Assembly: GCF_008808095.1 (NCBI RefSeq)
Contig: NZ_CP023397.1
Span: 372,001-436,000 of the forward strand
DNA: 64,000 nucleotides
Direction: 5' to 3'
Source: Pseudoalteromonas ruthenica
GTDB lineage: Bacteria > Pseudomonadota > Gammaproteobacteria > Enterobacterales > Alteromonadaceae
Shown in pieces: positions 34,952 to 44,938 of the stretch (its first letter is position 1; every line of letters starts with the position of its first letter). Below the pieces are notes generated by a model that saw nothing but the letters and a program-made list of their open reading frames with translations, ran no database searches and had not been told where the DNA came from. The position numbers were made by a program, and so were the translations under genes.

Positions 34952-35362
34952 ATGAAAGACAATAAAACCGCCGCGCTAAGAATACCGGCATTTTTCATTG
35001 ATGCAGCGTTCGTAGTAGCAGCCCTTGTTGGCCTGCTCGAGCTCTTGTTGTTTACTAGCACTATAAAAGAGCCGCCGGCTGTCGAACTGGTGATGTTTGT
35101 TTGTGTACCAGTTGGCTTTTTTGTCTATTGGGCGCTCAACATTAACCTTGGCAAGCGCATATTTAAGCTGGTTATTGTTGACGAGCTTAGCGAAGAAAAG
35201 GCGTCAATATGGCAGTTGTTTTTGAGGTCGATACTCTTTTGTATGTTAGTTTCGTTTAATATAGTGCTACTACTGCCCCTGTTTATTTCAAAAAAGAACC
35301 AAGGTTTGCATGATATGTTAGCGAAAACACGAGTTATTAAACGTACTGGCGAACATAATTAG
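34952..35362 (+). CDS. RDD-family small membrane protein
   Basis: 136 aa from ATG 34952 (AGGGAAA box; an in-frame GTG lies two codons earlier). The RDD signature is present: RIPAFFIDAAF at the start of helix 1 with the conserved Arg and Asp, and NLGKRIFKLVIVD after helix 2. Three hydrophobic helices. Function of the family is mostly unknown; some members act as sodium/proton antiporters. Confidence 0.82.
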   Translation: MKDNKTAALRIPAFFIDAAFVVAALVGLLELLLFTSTIKEPPAVELVMFVCVPVGFFVYWALNINLGKRIFKLVIVDELSEEKASIWQLFLRSILFCMLVSFNIVLLLPLFISKKNQGLHDMLAKTRVIKRTGEHN

Positions 35363-35376
35363 TAATAGGGGCAGTC

Positions 35377-35847
35377 ATGTCAAAATACACAGCTAAGGTG
35401 ATATGGTCTCTCCCTCAGGGTGAGAGCTTTTTAGATAACACGTATAGCCGAGGCCATCGTTGGCAATTTGATGGCGGAATTGAGGTTATGGCCTCGTCGT
35501 CACCTCAAGTGGTGCCCATACCCTACTCGGTCAGTGAATACGTGGACCCCGAAGAGGCCTTCGTTGCTTCGGTATCCAGTTGCCATATGCTGTGGTTTTT
35601 AGCTTTAGCGAGCAAAGCAGGGTTGGAGATCAGTGCTTATCATGATCATGCCCAAGGCGTGATGGCAAAAAACCAAGCTGGTAAATTGGCAATGACGGAA
35701 ATAACCCTGTTTCCAGAGGTTAAATTTGCCGACCACACGACTCCCTCACAGCAGCAGCTAGATGCCCTACATGAAAAGGCCCATAGCCAATGTTTTATTG
35801 CCAATTCCATTCTTACAGAGGTGCGGGTTGTGGGCACGCTAACCTAG
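35377..35847 (+). CDS. OsmC-family peroxide-reducing protein
   Basis: 156 aa. The two reactive cysteines sit in SVSSCHMLWFL and HSQCFIANS, and Arg/Glu-containing strands precede them (GGIEVMASSSPQVVPIPYS, then DPEEAFVAS). OsmC/Ohr-type proteins reduce organic hydroperoxides in the cytoplasm. This one is nearer the OsmC-like than the Ohr subgroup. It starts 15 bp past the RDD gene. Confidence 0.87.
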   Translation: MSKYTAKVIWSLPQGESFLDNTYSRGHRWQFDGGIEVMASSSPQVVPIPYSVSEYVDPEEAFVASVSSCHMLWFLALASKAGLEISAYHDHAQGVMAKNQAGKLAMTEITLFPEVKFADHTTPSQQQLDALHEKAHSQCFIANSILTEVRVVGTLT

Positions 35848-35856
35848 TGAGCTGTG

Positions 35857-36360
35857 ATGAGCGAAAGAGCGAATACTGAAGTTGCTGAGCACGCCCACTC
35901 ATCGGTCACAGAACTATGGCTGCGCTACCTGGATACCCTTGTGGGTGAGCCCCGAGCGCAGGCTCGGCTGCAAGGTGTTTGGCATTTCTGCGATAATGAA
36001 CACGACGCCAATGCCTGCGCGCGGTGGGTATTACAAGGAAGAAAACAAGCCACAGCTCCGAGTTTGTGGGAGTTAGAAGCTGCCGCAGAGCCGCTACCGC
36101 AAGTTGGAGATATTCATATTGTCACCAATTGGCAGGGGCACGCACAGTGCGTGATCCGCATATGTGCGGTGGAGGTGCTTAGCTTTTCCGCCGTAACTGA
36201 GGCTCACGCTGCTTTAGAAGGCGAAGGCGATGGATCATTAGCGTATTGGCGCCGCGAACACCAAGACTACTACCAGCGGGTACTCGCAGGCAGTGAGAAG
36301 GTGTTTACTCCCTCTATGCCCATCGTATTTACGAGCTTTGAGGTGCTATTAAAAAGCTAG
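35857..36360 (+). CDS. ASCH-domain protein
   Basis: 167 aa, ATG 35857 chosen over a GTG one codon earlier. ARWVLQGRKQATAPSLWELE is the ASCH motif GKKTAT-like stretch, followed by VGDIHIVTNWQGHAQCVIRI and the C-terminal WRREHQDYYQRV typical of the YqfB/ASCH group. Some members are amidohydrolases for N4-acetylcytidine, others bind RNA. Exact role unknown. It lies 10 bp behind OsmC. Confidence 0.8.
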   Translation: MSERANTEVAEHAHSSVTELWLRYLDTLVGEPRAQARLQGVWHFCDNEHDANACARWVLQGRKQATAPSLWELEAAAEPLPQVGDIHIVTNWQGHAQCVIRICAVEVLSFSAVTEAHAALEGEGDGSLAYWRREHQDYYQRVLAGSEKVFTPSMPIVFTSFEVLLKS

Positions 36361-36396
36361 CGTTTCACTCACCGATGTGTGCTCTGCATTGTCGCA

Positions 36397-36870
36397 CTAC
36401 AGGTGCTGGGCTACATAGCGCGGCACATCGAAAGGGGCACCATCTAGGCTAAAGTGATTATCTAAGGCGTAGGCCATTTTTTCTAATGGCGCATCCATAT
36501 ACCCGACACTTTGAATTTCCTGCATATAGCGAGCAATAAATTGCGCCATACCAAGGTGCTGCCATTGGGCGACATGTACTAACTCGTGAAAGTGAACACG
36601 GAGGTTTTTTGCCACATGAGGCTGCAAGTAATAGGTGTTGTTATAAGTGATACCAACGGCATCCATATCGATAAAAGTGCCAAGCCCAAGCTGCCGAAGC
36701 TCTGGAAAGTCGGGTTTAGGAAGGGTATCGACGACAACAAAATAGGCATTATGTAGAAAGGCCGTAGGATAAAAATCAGCAAAGTTATCCATTAACTGAT
36801 AACAACTCTGCCTCTGCAGTGTAAACTCATTGTTGGTATGCTCTATCCATTGGGTTATCTGTTCTAACAT
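36397..36870 (-). CDS. Putative zinc metallopeptidase-like protein (HELVH motif)
   Basis: 157 aa from ATG 36870, preceded by GGAAGG; the frame extends to 36933 without support. HFHELVHVAQW (about 95-105) gives an HExxH motif, and GVGYMDAPLEKMAYALDN-like residues downstream supply a candidate third ligand (Glu). No signal peptide. It resembles small minimal metalloproteases often annotated as hypothetical. Function not established. Confidence 0.7.
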   Translation of the reverse strand: MLEQITQWIEHTNNEFTLQRQSCYQLMDNFADFYPTAFLHNAYFVVVDTLPKPDFPELRQLGLGTFIDMDAVGITYNNTYYLQPHVAKNLRVHFHELVHVAQWQHLGMAQFIARYMQEIQSVGYMDAPLEKMAYALDNHFSLDGAPFDVPRYVAQHL

Positions 36871-37101
36871 TGATACCTTCCTTGTAATTGGGGGCAGTGG
36901 CAGCCTAATGGCTGGGTCCCGTTCGCGCAACACATGTCTTTTTCATAGTTTCCAATATATTAATGTATAGGGCAAGCAATGCTTAAAATCATCGATAAAT
37001 ATGAATATTGGTAAGGTTTAAGATGGATTTGGTTGTTAAGGGCGGTTATTTTAAATTTAGTTTAATGCATATTTAAAGGTGCTTTTTTAAGTGGAGATGG
37101 T

Positions 37102-37509
37102 GTGAGATTTTTATTGTTAATTATTCCTTTTTCGTTTTCATTGTGTGCTGAAGAGTCAGGCGTTATCCCAAAAAGTATTAACTTTGTTTCAACTCATTGG
37201 GTGCAAGGAAAAGGAACTTTTAGGGTAATTAGTTTTAACTCAGAGTACGAACCCTGTTTTATCATTGAAAACTATGAAGGCGGCCTCCACGCTGGTTTAA
37301 CAAGTAGCAATAAGGTGTGTTCAGTTAGCGTACCAAGCAACGAGGTTGTAAATATCAATCACGATAGGTCAGGGGGGAGTTGGTTTGAAGACTTTGAATG
37401 GGTAGATGATGGGCTTTCCTTTGCGTTTGACTCCGCAAAGGGAAAGTTTAATTGTATTGCTGGGCTACCTATCTCCGTTGGTGATTTACCCCAGTGTATG
37501 GAAAAATAG
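37102..37509 (+). CDS. Small secreted protein with four cysteines, unknown function
   Basis: 135 aa with GTG start at 37102 and a GGAG box. The signal peptide is short and hydrophobic (MRFLLLIIPFSFSLCA). The mature part is beta-rich, with EYEPCFIIENYEGGLHAGL, NKVCSVSVPS, FNCIAGLPI and PQCMEK; four Cys could form two disulfides. No family recognised. The area is AT-rich compared with the preceding genes. Confidence 0.65.
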   Translation: MRFLLLIIPFSFSLCAEESGVIPKSINFVSTHWVQGKGTFRVISFNSEYEPCFIIENYEGGLHAGLTSSNKVCSVSVPSNEVVNINHDRSGGSWFEDFEWVDDGLSFAFDSAKGKFNCIAGLPISVGDLPQCMEK

Positions 37510-37855
37510 AATAGTTAAATGGATTTATAGACTTTCGCTCATTATTACCGAAAGCAGATTAAAATTTTAATTACTCTTATGCCTGTCCAATTATCTACTT
37601 ACCAACCCAAGAATCGCAATAAGCTAGGGCTTAATTACTTTAAAGAACCAATATAACTCCCTACTGCCATGAGCAAAAGCCTTGCCGCAATGCTGATTAA
37701 AGCTTGTAACCACGCTTATTTCAGGCCAAAGCGTGATTCTCAGTGCTGAAACCTAAGCGCGTGATTACACCGAGGATTTTGTTACAACCTAAGCTTGCAT
37801 TGAACCGCCTTCCTTATAGACTAGGGATCAATAAAAAGAACAATTCGAGCCATCA
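37510..37855. other. Non-coding stretch upstream of the wHTH gene
   Basis: 346 bp with no convincing gene on either strand and no strong palindrome or terminator. It presumably holds the promoter of the gene at 37856. Confidence 0.5.
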
Positions 37856-39919
37856 ATGGAATGTATTTTCTTTGGCGAGTATCGGTTTGATACCAGCACC
37901 CATGAATTAAAGAACCAAGAATATTCCGTTTCCTTAGACCCAAGAATGGTTGCGCTGTTGCGCTTTTTTCTTGCCAACCCAAACAGAATTATTAGCCGAG
38001 ACGAATTGCAACAAGCCATCTGGCAAGGGGTGATAGTCACCGACAACGCTATTAATAAGCTTGTTGCCAGCTTGCGAAAAACATTGGCCGATGATCCTAA
38101 ATCGCCGCGTTATATTCAAACTGTGCCAAAGCAGGGCTACCGCTTTATTGCCACTGTACGCACTCAAGATAGTCTCAACACAAACGGGCATGTGGATGAA
38201 ATTAACACCAACACCCAGCCCAAAAGCCGCAACCTTGCCGTTAAAGCTGCGGCGCCCGTACTAATTTGTGCGGTGGTTGTATTGTTGTTACTTTGGCAAA
38301 GCGGAGAGAACGGCGGCCTAAATTACGGTGAAAATACCGTACTAACCCGCGTTGACGGGGCTAAAAGAAGCCCAGTGGTGGCGCCAAAAGGGAACACTGT
38401 AACCTTTATCAATAATACCTATGCCAATGGTAATGAGTTATGGCATAAGCGCTTGGACAACAACAATGACGATGTTGGTGCGGTTATTGAAAGTAAAGAT
38501 TATTATTTTGACTCCCTTATTGCTCAAACCGCCAACGCACTGATTGTTAAAGGCTACTACCAAGACCAATGCGGCTGGTTCAAGGTGCCGTTTAGTCGTG
38601 AAAGTGCAGCACTGACTGCACCAAGTGCACAAATACTTGATTGCGAGAGCTTAATATCGCACCGATACACTTTTGATACACAAACCGAGTCGGTTTGGCT
38701 GCTTGGTCATGCCCGCAACCATGAGCATAGAAATAGGCTCTATCGAATTAATCTGAACCAAGGCCTTGAGCCGGTGGCTGTTGAGTTGCCCGAGCAATGG
38801 CATTTAGTTGATCTTGACTTAAAGCCCGGAGCCAAAAATTTGTTATTGGTTGCCAATAATAGTGAAGGGCAAAGTCGACTTTACCAGGTTGACCTTGCTA
38901 CTGGGGCGGCAGAGCCTTTGATTGATGTTGCGCAGCAGTTGAATCAAGCTATTTGGGGCCATGCGCAGCATCAGCTTATTTATGTTTCCGCATCAAAACC
39001 CGCACAACTACAAATGCTGAATATTCAAAGCGGTGAGTCTCAGGTAATCGCCAGTTTAGGCGATAGACTATGTTGCGCGCTGGCGCGCCACCCCAATGAG
39101 AAAGATTACATCTACTCAACCTACGATAAAAACATAGATATTCGCTGGCAAAACCCTGGATTTGAGCTGGACAACAGTAATGGCAATGAGCGATTGCCGG
39201 CATTCGCTCATACTCAACCCGGTATTTACTTTGTTTCCAATCGTGCTGGCAGCGACCATATTTATTTTCAGGCCCCAGGACAAAGAGCACAGCAAATAGT
39301 GCCTATGTCCGAGCATATGGTATTAAATGAGCTGGCGGTTTCACCAGACGATAGGCTGGCCGTAGTTAATCATGATAATCGTCAGCTCTGGCTGGTGGAT
39401 ATTGTAGAGCACGGTATAGCCAAACGAGCACACATAGATGGCTATGGCTTTGCACTGTCTTGGCTTAACCCGACGTTGTTTTCTTTAACGGTGAAGAATC
39501 AGCACCAGCGCCGAGTGAGGATTTACAACCGACAGATGTAGTTATTGGCTGAGCTAGACGCTCCTTGGGTACGCATTCTCGTCGATAACAGCGAGCCACA
39601 ATTTGCTTACCTCATAAATCAAAGCAATGAGTTGTATCGTTTTTCCTTTTCCGAGATTCTTGATGGCCGGCTACCCGAGGCTGAGCCGATAGGAGAAGTG
39701 GCAAGCTATGCGAATGCCATTATTGATAACGGGGTGTTGTATTTAAATAACTATAAAGAGGCGCAGCTTTCCTCCTACAAGATAAATTCAGCCTCTTTGC
39801 AGCTGTTAACTAAGCAACCAGTTAATGCTTACTATGGCTTTGATGTTGAAAATGGGCAAATTGTCTATGGTGGTACGCGTGCGTTTAGCAGTGATCTGTA
39901 TACAACACACGCGCAATAA
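37856..39919 (+). pseudogene. CadC-like membrane regulator (wHTH-TM-TolB propeller), split by in-frame TAG
   Basis: The frame from 37856 gives a winged-helix OmpR/PhoB-type DNA-binding domain (1-100, with NPNRIISRDELQQAIWQGVIVTDNAINKLVASLRKTL and YIQTVPKQGYRF), one membrane helix (about 128-148) and a periplasmic propeller. It stops at TAG 39539-39541. The same frame continues at once with LLAELDAPWVRILVDNSEPQFAYL and ends at 39919, completing the propeller; together they make about 687 codons, the usual length of these proteins. A single C-to-T change of CAG (Gln) explains the stop. Either the gene is truncated by 125 residues, the stop is read through, or the base is wrong. It would sense an envelope signal. 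Confidence 0.78.
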
Positions 39920-39965
39920 CAGGTTATGGCTTAAAAAGGGGGAGGGAGCTGTTAGCTTCGTGGCG

Positions 39966-42155
39966 CTACCATCTGTAGGTGTAGGCCATTTTTATAGCGG
40001 TTTCGTCAAACACTTGCTCCCGTTGGTGCCAGCCCTGCTGCAAATCGTAGCCCCGGTTAAGGCTAAGCAAGTACACGGCGTCTGGCGACGGCTCATAACG
40101 CACTCGACTGAAAACTGAAAAACTGTCAGCTTGGGTGTTATGCTGCAGCAGGTTATTCCACGACCATTCAGTGTTAAAGGCGATATTCACGCGTAATTGA
40201 GTGTTGAAGAGCTTATCAGCGGCGGTGTCGGTATCGTAGTAATACATATCGCGGCTCAGTTCCAAATACAAATGCCTATTCGGGCGGTAATTAAGGGTGG
40301 TGCTGAGTCGTTCAAAGTCGGCATCGTAAAACATCCCTTTTGCGAGTCTGGCGGTGACGTAAAAAGGTTTACTGTTCGCTGTTCTAAAATAGAGCTCATT
40401 GTGGCTGTAGTTATACTCTCCGGCTGTGAAGGTCAATTTATCGGTAAAGTTAAATGGTCGCTCGAGTACTTTTTGATAGCGGTTGTGACTGAGAAAAAAG
40501 AAGTTATCACCTTTGGTTTCAACCTGAAGCGGCCTTATAAATACGCTTTGCCCTTGGCGATGCCCCTCAGTGTTCTCCCTTAGATAATAAAAACCAGTGA
40601 ACTGATAATAATTAATATGCTGAGCTAACCAACCCGATTTCGGCCGTATCCGATAATGACTCACGCTCTCGTAGTAGCGTAAATCTCTGCGATTCACAAA
40701 CCCCAAAGCAGGGTTAAAGTCTTTACCTATATATTGAAAGCGCCCGCGTAAATAAAAAGCGTCGTTTAGCAGCCTCAGCGAGGCGCCATATGATGCTTTA
40801 TCAGCATCGTTAGGCTGCACTTTATCTGCCAGCTCCGCTTGCTGGTAGAAGGCATGGGCAACTAGAGGATAGTCATTAAACAGCGTACTTTGGTAGCGGT
40901 AATCGGCACCTATTAGGGTTCTATCCCCCGAATCATCTGGGCTGCCATGAGTTAAAATGGCGCCAAGCTGATGCGCAGGGGCAACTTGATGAGTTAATCG
41001 CGCTACACTTAGTTGCGTTTGTTGTGCTCGCGAAGTATCGCTATCTTGATTGACGCTTAATATCCCTAAACGAGTGTCGCCGATTTGCCCTGTGAGCTTG
41101 GTCCCCCAGTTGATATCCAGTAAGTTCGAGTCTTTACCTTGTCCGATGCGCCGGGAGTAAAACGCCATGCCGTTCGCGTAGTTATCATCCATACCGCCAA
41201 AGCGAAAGATCTGACTATCCTGCAAGAAAAAATCGCGCTTTTCAGTAAAATACTGGCTAAAGCGCGTGGTATTAAGCGGCACTTCGTCCACTTCTGTGCC
41301 GGAAAAGTCGGTGTTGAGGGTTAACATTCCCGAGAGACTTGGGGTCAGTTTATAGAGTAGGTCCAACGATGGCGCTAAGTCGCTCTCACTTTGGTTACGT
41401 TTATAGGCCAAGCTCGGCTTTGCTTCAATTCCAAGCCCTTGCTCTAAGCCCGTTAAACCGCTAATGGGCGCCAATTGATTGGTATGCCAGGCATAATTGC
41501 TGGGGTTATTGAGGTTCCAGTACACCTGAGTGTTCGGGCTCGCAACCCTATGGCGAAGCTGTAGCCCCCAGTTTTCGGCATCTTTTTCAAATGAGATGGA
41601 CTGCATGGGAATAGCAATTTCCACATACCAACTTTGTGCCTCAATACTGGTTTTGGCATACCAAAGGGTCTTCCACTCGCCAATATAGCGGGTGCCATCG
41701 ACTAGGCCGTCTTCTTTTACACCGGAGGGGGTGACATGAAAAAGATAGGCATCAGATTTATCGAAGTTGGTATCTAACACCAAACCGAAGTAATCTTCAT
41801 GCCACATGTACTCACCTTGAGTGAGCACCCTGTCGGTGAGAGTTTGCTCAGGCTGGCTGATCTTCGCCGCTACGTAAAAGAACTCGCTATCGTAGCTGAT
41901 ATAAGCTTGTACCGGATAATCGGGGCGCTCGCCTATATTTGGGCGAAAAACGACAAAGTCCTCTATGCGTTTTGCATCTCGCCACTCACCCGCAGCGAAT
42001 TTGCCATCGATTTTGGGTTTATTTTTTAAGTTGGGAATGGGCGTATCGGTTTGGGTGAATTGTTGCCACTTTGCCTGTACTGGCGCACCTATTAAGCAAA
42101 TAAATAATATGAGTAACTTAACAAAGTAGCGTTGAATGGTTAGAGCGTCTTTCAT
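39966..42155 (-). CDS. DUF5916 outer-membrane barrel with N-terminal CBM9-like domain
   Basis: 729 aa from ATG 42155, chosen because the upstream extension lacks signal-peptide character. Signal peptide cut near VQAK. Residues about 35-210 form the CBM9-like sugar-binding sandwich (KIDGKFAAGEWRDAKRI, YISYDSEFFYVAAKI, WHEDYFGLVLDT). The rest is long beta-barrel sequence with TDFSGTEVDEVPLNTTRFSQYFTEKRDFFL, the DUF5916 signature, and ends in an aromatic strand (YTYRW). The role is unknown; members are common in marine polymer degraders. Convergent with the wHTH gene, 46 bp apart. Confidence 0.85.
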   Translation of the reverse strand: MKDALTIQRYFVKLLILFICLIGAPVQAKWQQFTQTDTPIPNLKNKPKIDGKFAAGEWRDAKRIEDFVVFRPNIGERPDYPVQAYISYDSEFFYVAAKISQPEQTLTDRVLTQGEYMWHEDYFGLVLDTNFDKSDAYLFHVTPSGVKEDGLVDGTRYIGEWKTLWYAKTSIEAQSWYVEIAIPMQSISFEKDAENWGLQLRHRVASPNTQVYWNLNNPSNYAWHTNQLAPISGLTGLEQGLGIEAKPSLAYKRNQSESDLAPSLDLLYKLTPSLSGMLTLNTDFSGTEVDEVPLNTTRFSQYFTEKRDFFLQDSQIFRFGGMDDNYANGMAFYSRRIGQGKDSNLLDINWGTKLTGQIGDTRLGILSVNQDSDTSRAQQTQLSVARLTHQVAPAHQLGAILTHGSPDDSGDRTLIGADYRYQSTLFNDYPLVAHAFYQQAELADKVQPNDADKASYGASLRLLNDAFYLRGRFQYIGKDFNPALGFVNRRDLRYYESVSHYRIRPKSGWLAQHINYYQFTGFYYLRENTEGHRQGQSVFIRPLQVETKGDNFFFLSHNRYQKVLERPFNFTDKLTFTAGEYNYSHNELYFRTANSKPFYVTARLAKGMFYDADFERLSTTLNYRPNRHLYLELSRDMYYYDTDTAADKLFNTQLRVNIAFNTEWSWNNLLQHNTQADSFSVFSRVRYEPSPDAVYLLSLNRGYDLQQGWHQREQVFDETAIKMAYTYRW

Positions 42156-42424
42156 CTTTTTTTCTCGTTGTAAAACACCACTGGATGATGCGCGAATGAG
42201 CGCAAATAAAAGTGATAAAGACGAGAAATTAAGTGACAAAGTTGTGATTAAAGGTGATAAAGCAATGCCTAACAGGCTGAATATAAATAATTTTTATCAG
42301 AAAGCTTTATAAAAAGTAGAGATTGCTTTAAAAGCCGAGTATCAATATCAAGGGAAGTTAACCGTGGCTTGAGAAGCACAAGATAGGCACAATGGTAAAG
42401 CTACAGTAAAGGAGTTTATGCAAA

Positions 42425-42883
42425 GTGATAAAAACCAAAAAAGGAATAGTTTATAAATTTGTTCTGGCATTTTGGCTGTCTATGGGGGTTGTAAAGGCAC
42501 ATGCAATCGATAATCCGGATGCACCAGACTTAATTGGAGAATTTGTAAAACGCGAGGCTAGCTATTTGTTAGCGATTGAAAACCCTAAAAATAGTACAAG
42601 TGACTATCTTGTTGCCTATAACCATTACTTGAACTTTTTGAATGAAGAGCTTGAGAAAGCTGCGCAAGAAATGACGTCCAGATTACCAGATAATAGACGT
42701 TCAGAGTTGATGGCTGCGCAGTTGAACTGGGTAAAGTATCGTGATGCGGAATTTGAGTTTATTAAGAATACTTGGAACCGTAAAAGTTTTGGTAGCTCCG
42801 CAGCGATTTCTCGTGGTGGTTATCGGGCAAGTATAGTTAGAGATCGTATTTTTCAATTGTTGCATTACACAAAGAACTTCTGA
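42425..42883 (+). CDS. LprI-like (DUF1311) secreted protein
   Basis: 152 aa, GTG start 11 bp after AAGGAG. Signal peptide cut near AHA. The C-terminal half has the DUF1311 marks: RRSELMAAQLNWVKYRDAEFEFI and RDRIFQLLHY, the helical core found in mycobacterial lysozyme inhibitor LprI. Two of the usual Cys are absent. Possible inhibitor of host or competitor lysozyme; unproven. Confidence 0.75.
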   Translation: MIKTKKGIVYKFVLAFWLSMGVVKAHAIDNPDAPDLIGEFVKREASYLLAIENPKNSTSDYLVAYNHYLNFLNEELEKAAQEMTSRLPDNRRSELMAAQLNWVKYRDAEFEFIKNTWNRKSFGSSAAISRGGYRASIVRDRIFQLLHYTKNF

Positions 42884-43086
42884 GCACAGGTACTGTAAAG
42901 CAGATGATATTTTAGATACTTGCGAGCACTGAGTCATAAGGGGTGAGGTGAGTAGGGCGATAAAAGCCGAGCGTAGCAATAACTGTTTGGTAAAGCCATT
43001 TTTCGGCTCCCCAAGTGCGCGAATCGTAACCCAATACTCTCCACAAGCTTAATACCCTTCTACCAAAGGGAGCCTAAACTTTGCAC

Positions 43087-43566
43087 CTATGGGAGTTCAT
43101 GGTCAAAGTCTTCTTTTTCAATAGTCCTAGGCAATAGAGCCGTATTAATGCCAAACAAACTATCATCAAAGTCAGTGCAAGCAGTTTTAACTTGGACTTT
43201 ATCCCCATTGAGCACCATCACTCCTGCGGATTCTGATTTGCTCCAGAGGGTATCGTTGATCCGATATGAGTTACACATAACATCATAAACAACGTAACTG
43301 GTATTTCCGGTTTTAAACCTTACCCTATTAACAGCCCCTCCGGAGCAAGCCGCGCTACTGAAAATAGGAGAACTCAATTGGCGTTCAATGTTATCCCGAG
43401 TTCCAAAAAGGTACTTAACTGAGCCAGTAGAGGTTAAGCACACAGAAATGTTTTTTGTCCCTACCTCACAAGAAAAGACTATTTTATCGTCATATTCGCA
43501 GAGGTTTTTTCCAAATGCGGGAAGGCAAATGATTGATGAAACAATTAAGAAAGTTACAGATTTCAC
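43087..43566 (-). CDS. Secreted cysteine-rich small protein, unknown function
   Basis: 159 aa from GTG 43566, which follows AAGGAG by six bases; an earlier in-frame GTG at 43587 has no box. The signal peptide is cut near FGKN. The mature protein is beta-rich with six or more Cys (NLCEYDDKIVFSCEVG, ISVCLTS, SAACSGG, VMCNSYR, KTACTDF), so it is probably disulfide-stabilised in the periplasm. Family not recognised. It starts 33 bp after the IS-split lipoprotein gene on the same strand. Confidence 0.68.
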   Translation of the reverse strand: MKSVTFLIVSSIICLPAFGKNLCEYDDKIVFSCEVGTKNISVCLTSTGSVKYLFGTRDNIERQLSSPIFSSAACSGGAVNRVRFKTGNTSYVVYDVMCNSYRINDTLWSKSESAGVMVLNGDKVQVKTACTDFDDSLFGINTALLPRTIEKEDFDHELP

Positions 43567-43598
43567 TATTCGCTCCTTTGCCTTCACACTTTCGTTAG

Positions 43599-43746
43599 TT
43601 ATTTTGTAAATTTAAATTGAACTGATTTAATGTCGACCCACATGGACTCTCCTTCGGTTAAATCTGTGGTTGCATCATCAATGACCATTTCAGGGTAAAG
43701 GCTAGGTTGAGTAAAACCTTGCTCTGGAAGGAAATCTCTATGGATC
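43599..43746 (-). pseudogene. C-terminal piece of the IS-split lipoprotein gene
   Basis: On the minus strand this reads HRDFLPEQGFTQPSLYPEMV, then DDATTDLTEGESMWVDIK and VQFKFTK before TAA at 43599. It has no start of its own. Removing the IS and one GATC copy joins it in frame to the N-terminal piece at 44939-45832 (WSSK-I-HRDFLP), which proves that they were one gene. Confidence 0.88.
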
Positions 43747-43815
43747 TGTCCACTTCCCATAAACTGAGACAGACATAATTAGAGTTTTCTGTAATGATTA
43801 ATGCAGGAGACGACT

Positions 43816-44085
43816 ATGAAAAAATCACGCTATACAGAATCTCAGATCATCGCAGTATTAAAAGAAGTCGATGCGGGTAGGAAGGTTGAGGAAGTGTGCC
43901 GTCAGCACGGTATCAGTAGTGCAACCTATTACAACTGGAAGTCCAAATACGGTGGGATGGAAGCCTCTGACGTCAAACGGTTGAAGGAGCTTGAAGAGGA
44001 AAATGCCAAGCTTAAAAAGATGTTTGCAGATGTTAGTTTGGAAAATCATGCGATTAAGGAGCTTTTCGCAAAAAAGGGTTGGTGA
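43816..44085 (+). CDS. IS3-family transposase OrfA
   Basis: 89 aa from ATG 43816. HTH region KKSRYTESQIIAVLKEVDAGRKVEEVCRQHGISSATYYNWKSKYGG, followed by a leucine-zipper-like helix (LKELEEENAKLKKMFADVSLENHAIKEL). It binds the IS ends. The A-AAA-AAG run at 44070-44076 near its end is a -1 slippery site to make the OrfAB fusion. Confidence 0.95.
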   Translation: MKKSRYTESQIIAVLKEVDAGRKVEEVCRQHGISSATYYNWKSKYGGMEASDVKRLKELEEENAKLKKMFADVSLENHAIKELFAKKGW

Positions 44086-44924
44086 CAGCGGATAAACGAG
44101 AATGCGTCAGCGTAATGGTTGGTGCGGGGCTAAGTATCGTAAGGGCTTGTCTGTTTGTTGGCATTGGCCGTTCGACCTTTTATCGCCCTGAACGAGACTG
44201 GCGTAAAGCAGATGCTGCTGTCATTGATGCTATCAATGCCGAGCTTGAGAAGTCGCCACGAGCAGGCTTCTGGAAGTGTTTTGGCCGAATGCGCTTCAAA
44301 GGCTTTCCCTTCAACCATAAGCGCGTTTATCGCGTGTATTGCCAGATGGGGCTGAACCTAAAACGAAGAACGAAACGTGTGCTACCCAAGCGAATTGTTC
44401 AGCCCTTAGAAGTGCAGGAGCAAGCCAATCACCAATGGGCGCTCGATTTTATGCATGACACATTGTATTGCGGTAAACGATTCAGAACGTTAAATGTGGT
44501 GGACGAAGGAACGCGAGAGTGCCTTGCAATTGAAGTGGATACCTCGTTGCCCGCTAGCCGTGTCGTACGCGTGTTAGAGCAGCTTAAGGCTGAGCGCGGA
44601 TTACCGAATCAGCTGCGCGTAGATAATGGCCCAGAGTTAATATCGGCCACCCTGACTGATTGGTGCGAGGCCAATCACATTGAGCTGATGTATATCCAGC
44701 CTGGCAAGCCGCAGCAAAATGGCTTTGTTGAACGCTTTAACGGTTCATTCCGCAGAGAGTTTCTTGATGCCTACTTGTTTGAGAATCTCAGCCAAGTGCG
44801 AGATATGGCTTGGTTCTGGCGATTGGATTATAACGAAGAAAGAACCCATGAAAGTCTCGGAAACCTGCCACCGGCTGCTTACCGAGCAAAACTGGAAGAT
44901 TCTAATTTAGAACTGTGTCATTAA
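44079..44924 (+). CDS. IS3-family transposase OrfB (DDE catalytic part)
   Basis: 281 aa in the -1 frame relative to orfA, probably made as an OrfAB fusion. The rve integrase core holds Asp123 (WALDFMHD), Asp182 (LRVDNGPE) and Glu218 (NGFVERFNG), with the exact D(35)E spacing. It ends 14 bp inside the right end of the IS. Confidence 0.95.
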   Translation: MVTADKRECVSVMVGAGLSIVRACLFVGIGRSTFYRPERDWRKADAAVIDAINAELEKSPRAGFWKCFGRMRFKGFPFNHKRVYRVYCQMGLNLKRRTKRVLPKRIVQPLEVQEQANHQWALDFMHDTLYCGKRFRTLNVVDEGTRECLAIEVDTSLPASRVVRVLEQLKAERGLPNQLRVDNGPELISATLTDWCEANHIELMYIQPGKPQQNGFVERFNGSFRREFLDAYLFENLSQVRDMAWFWRLDYNEERTHESLGNLPPAAYRAKLEDSNLELCH

Positions 44925-44938
44925 CGGGGAAGTGGACA

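Larger units (their letters stand above)
43747..44938 (+). mobile_element. IS3-family insertion sequence (IS407-like), 1192 bp
   Basis: The ends are inverted repeats starting TGTCCACTTCCC and ending GGGAAGTGGACA. They are flanked by a 4-bp direct repeat GATC (43743-43746 and 44939-44942), the duplication size typical of the IS407 group. It holds orfA and orfB with a frameshift window. It interrupts a lipoprotein gene and looks intact, so it may be active. Confidence 0.95.

Noticed and set aside
39897..39905. TGTATACAA, similar to the GntR operator core
   Set aside because: It lies inside the 3' end of the wHTH gene, has mismatched flanks, and no promoter of a related gene follows.
43799..44938. 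IS as part of the cassette array mechanism
   Set aside because: It has IS3 ends, a DD35E transposase and a 4-bp target duplication, and is on the opposite strand, so it is an independent insertion.
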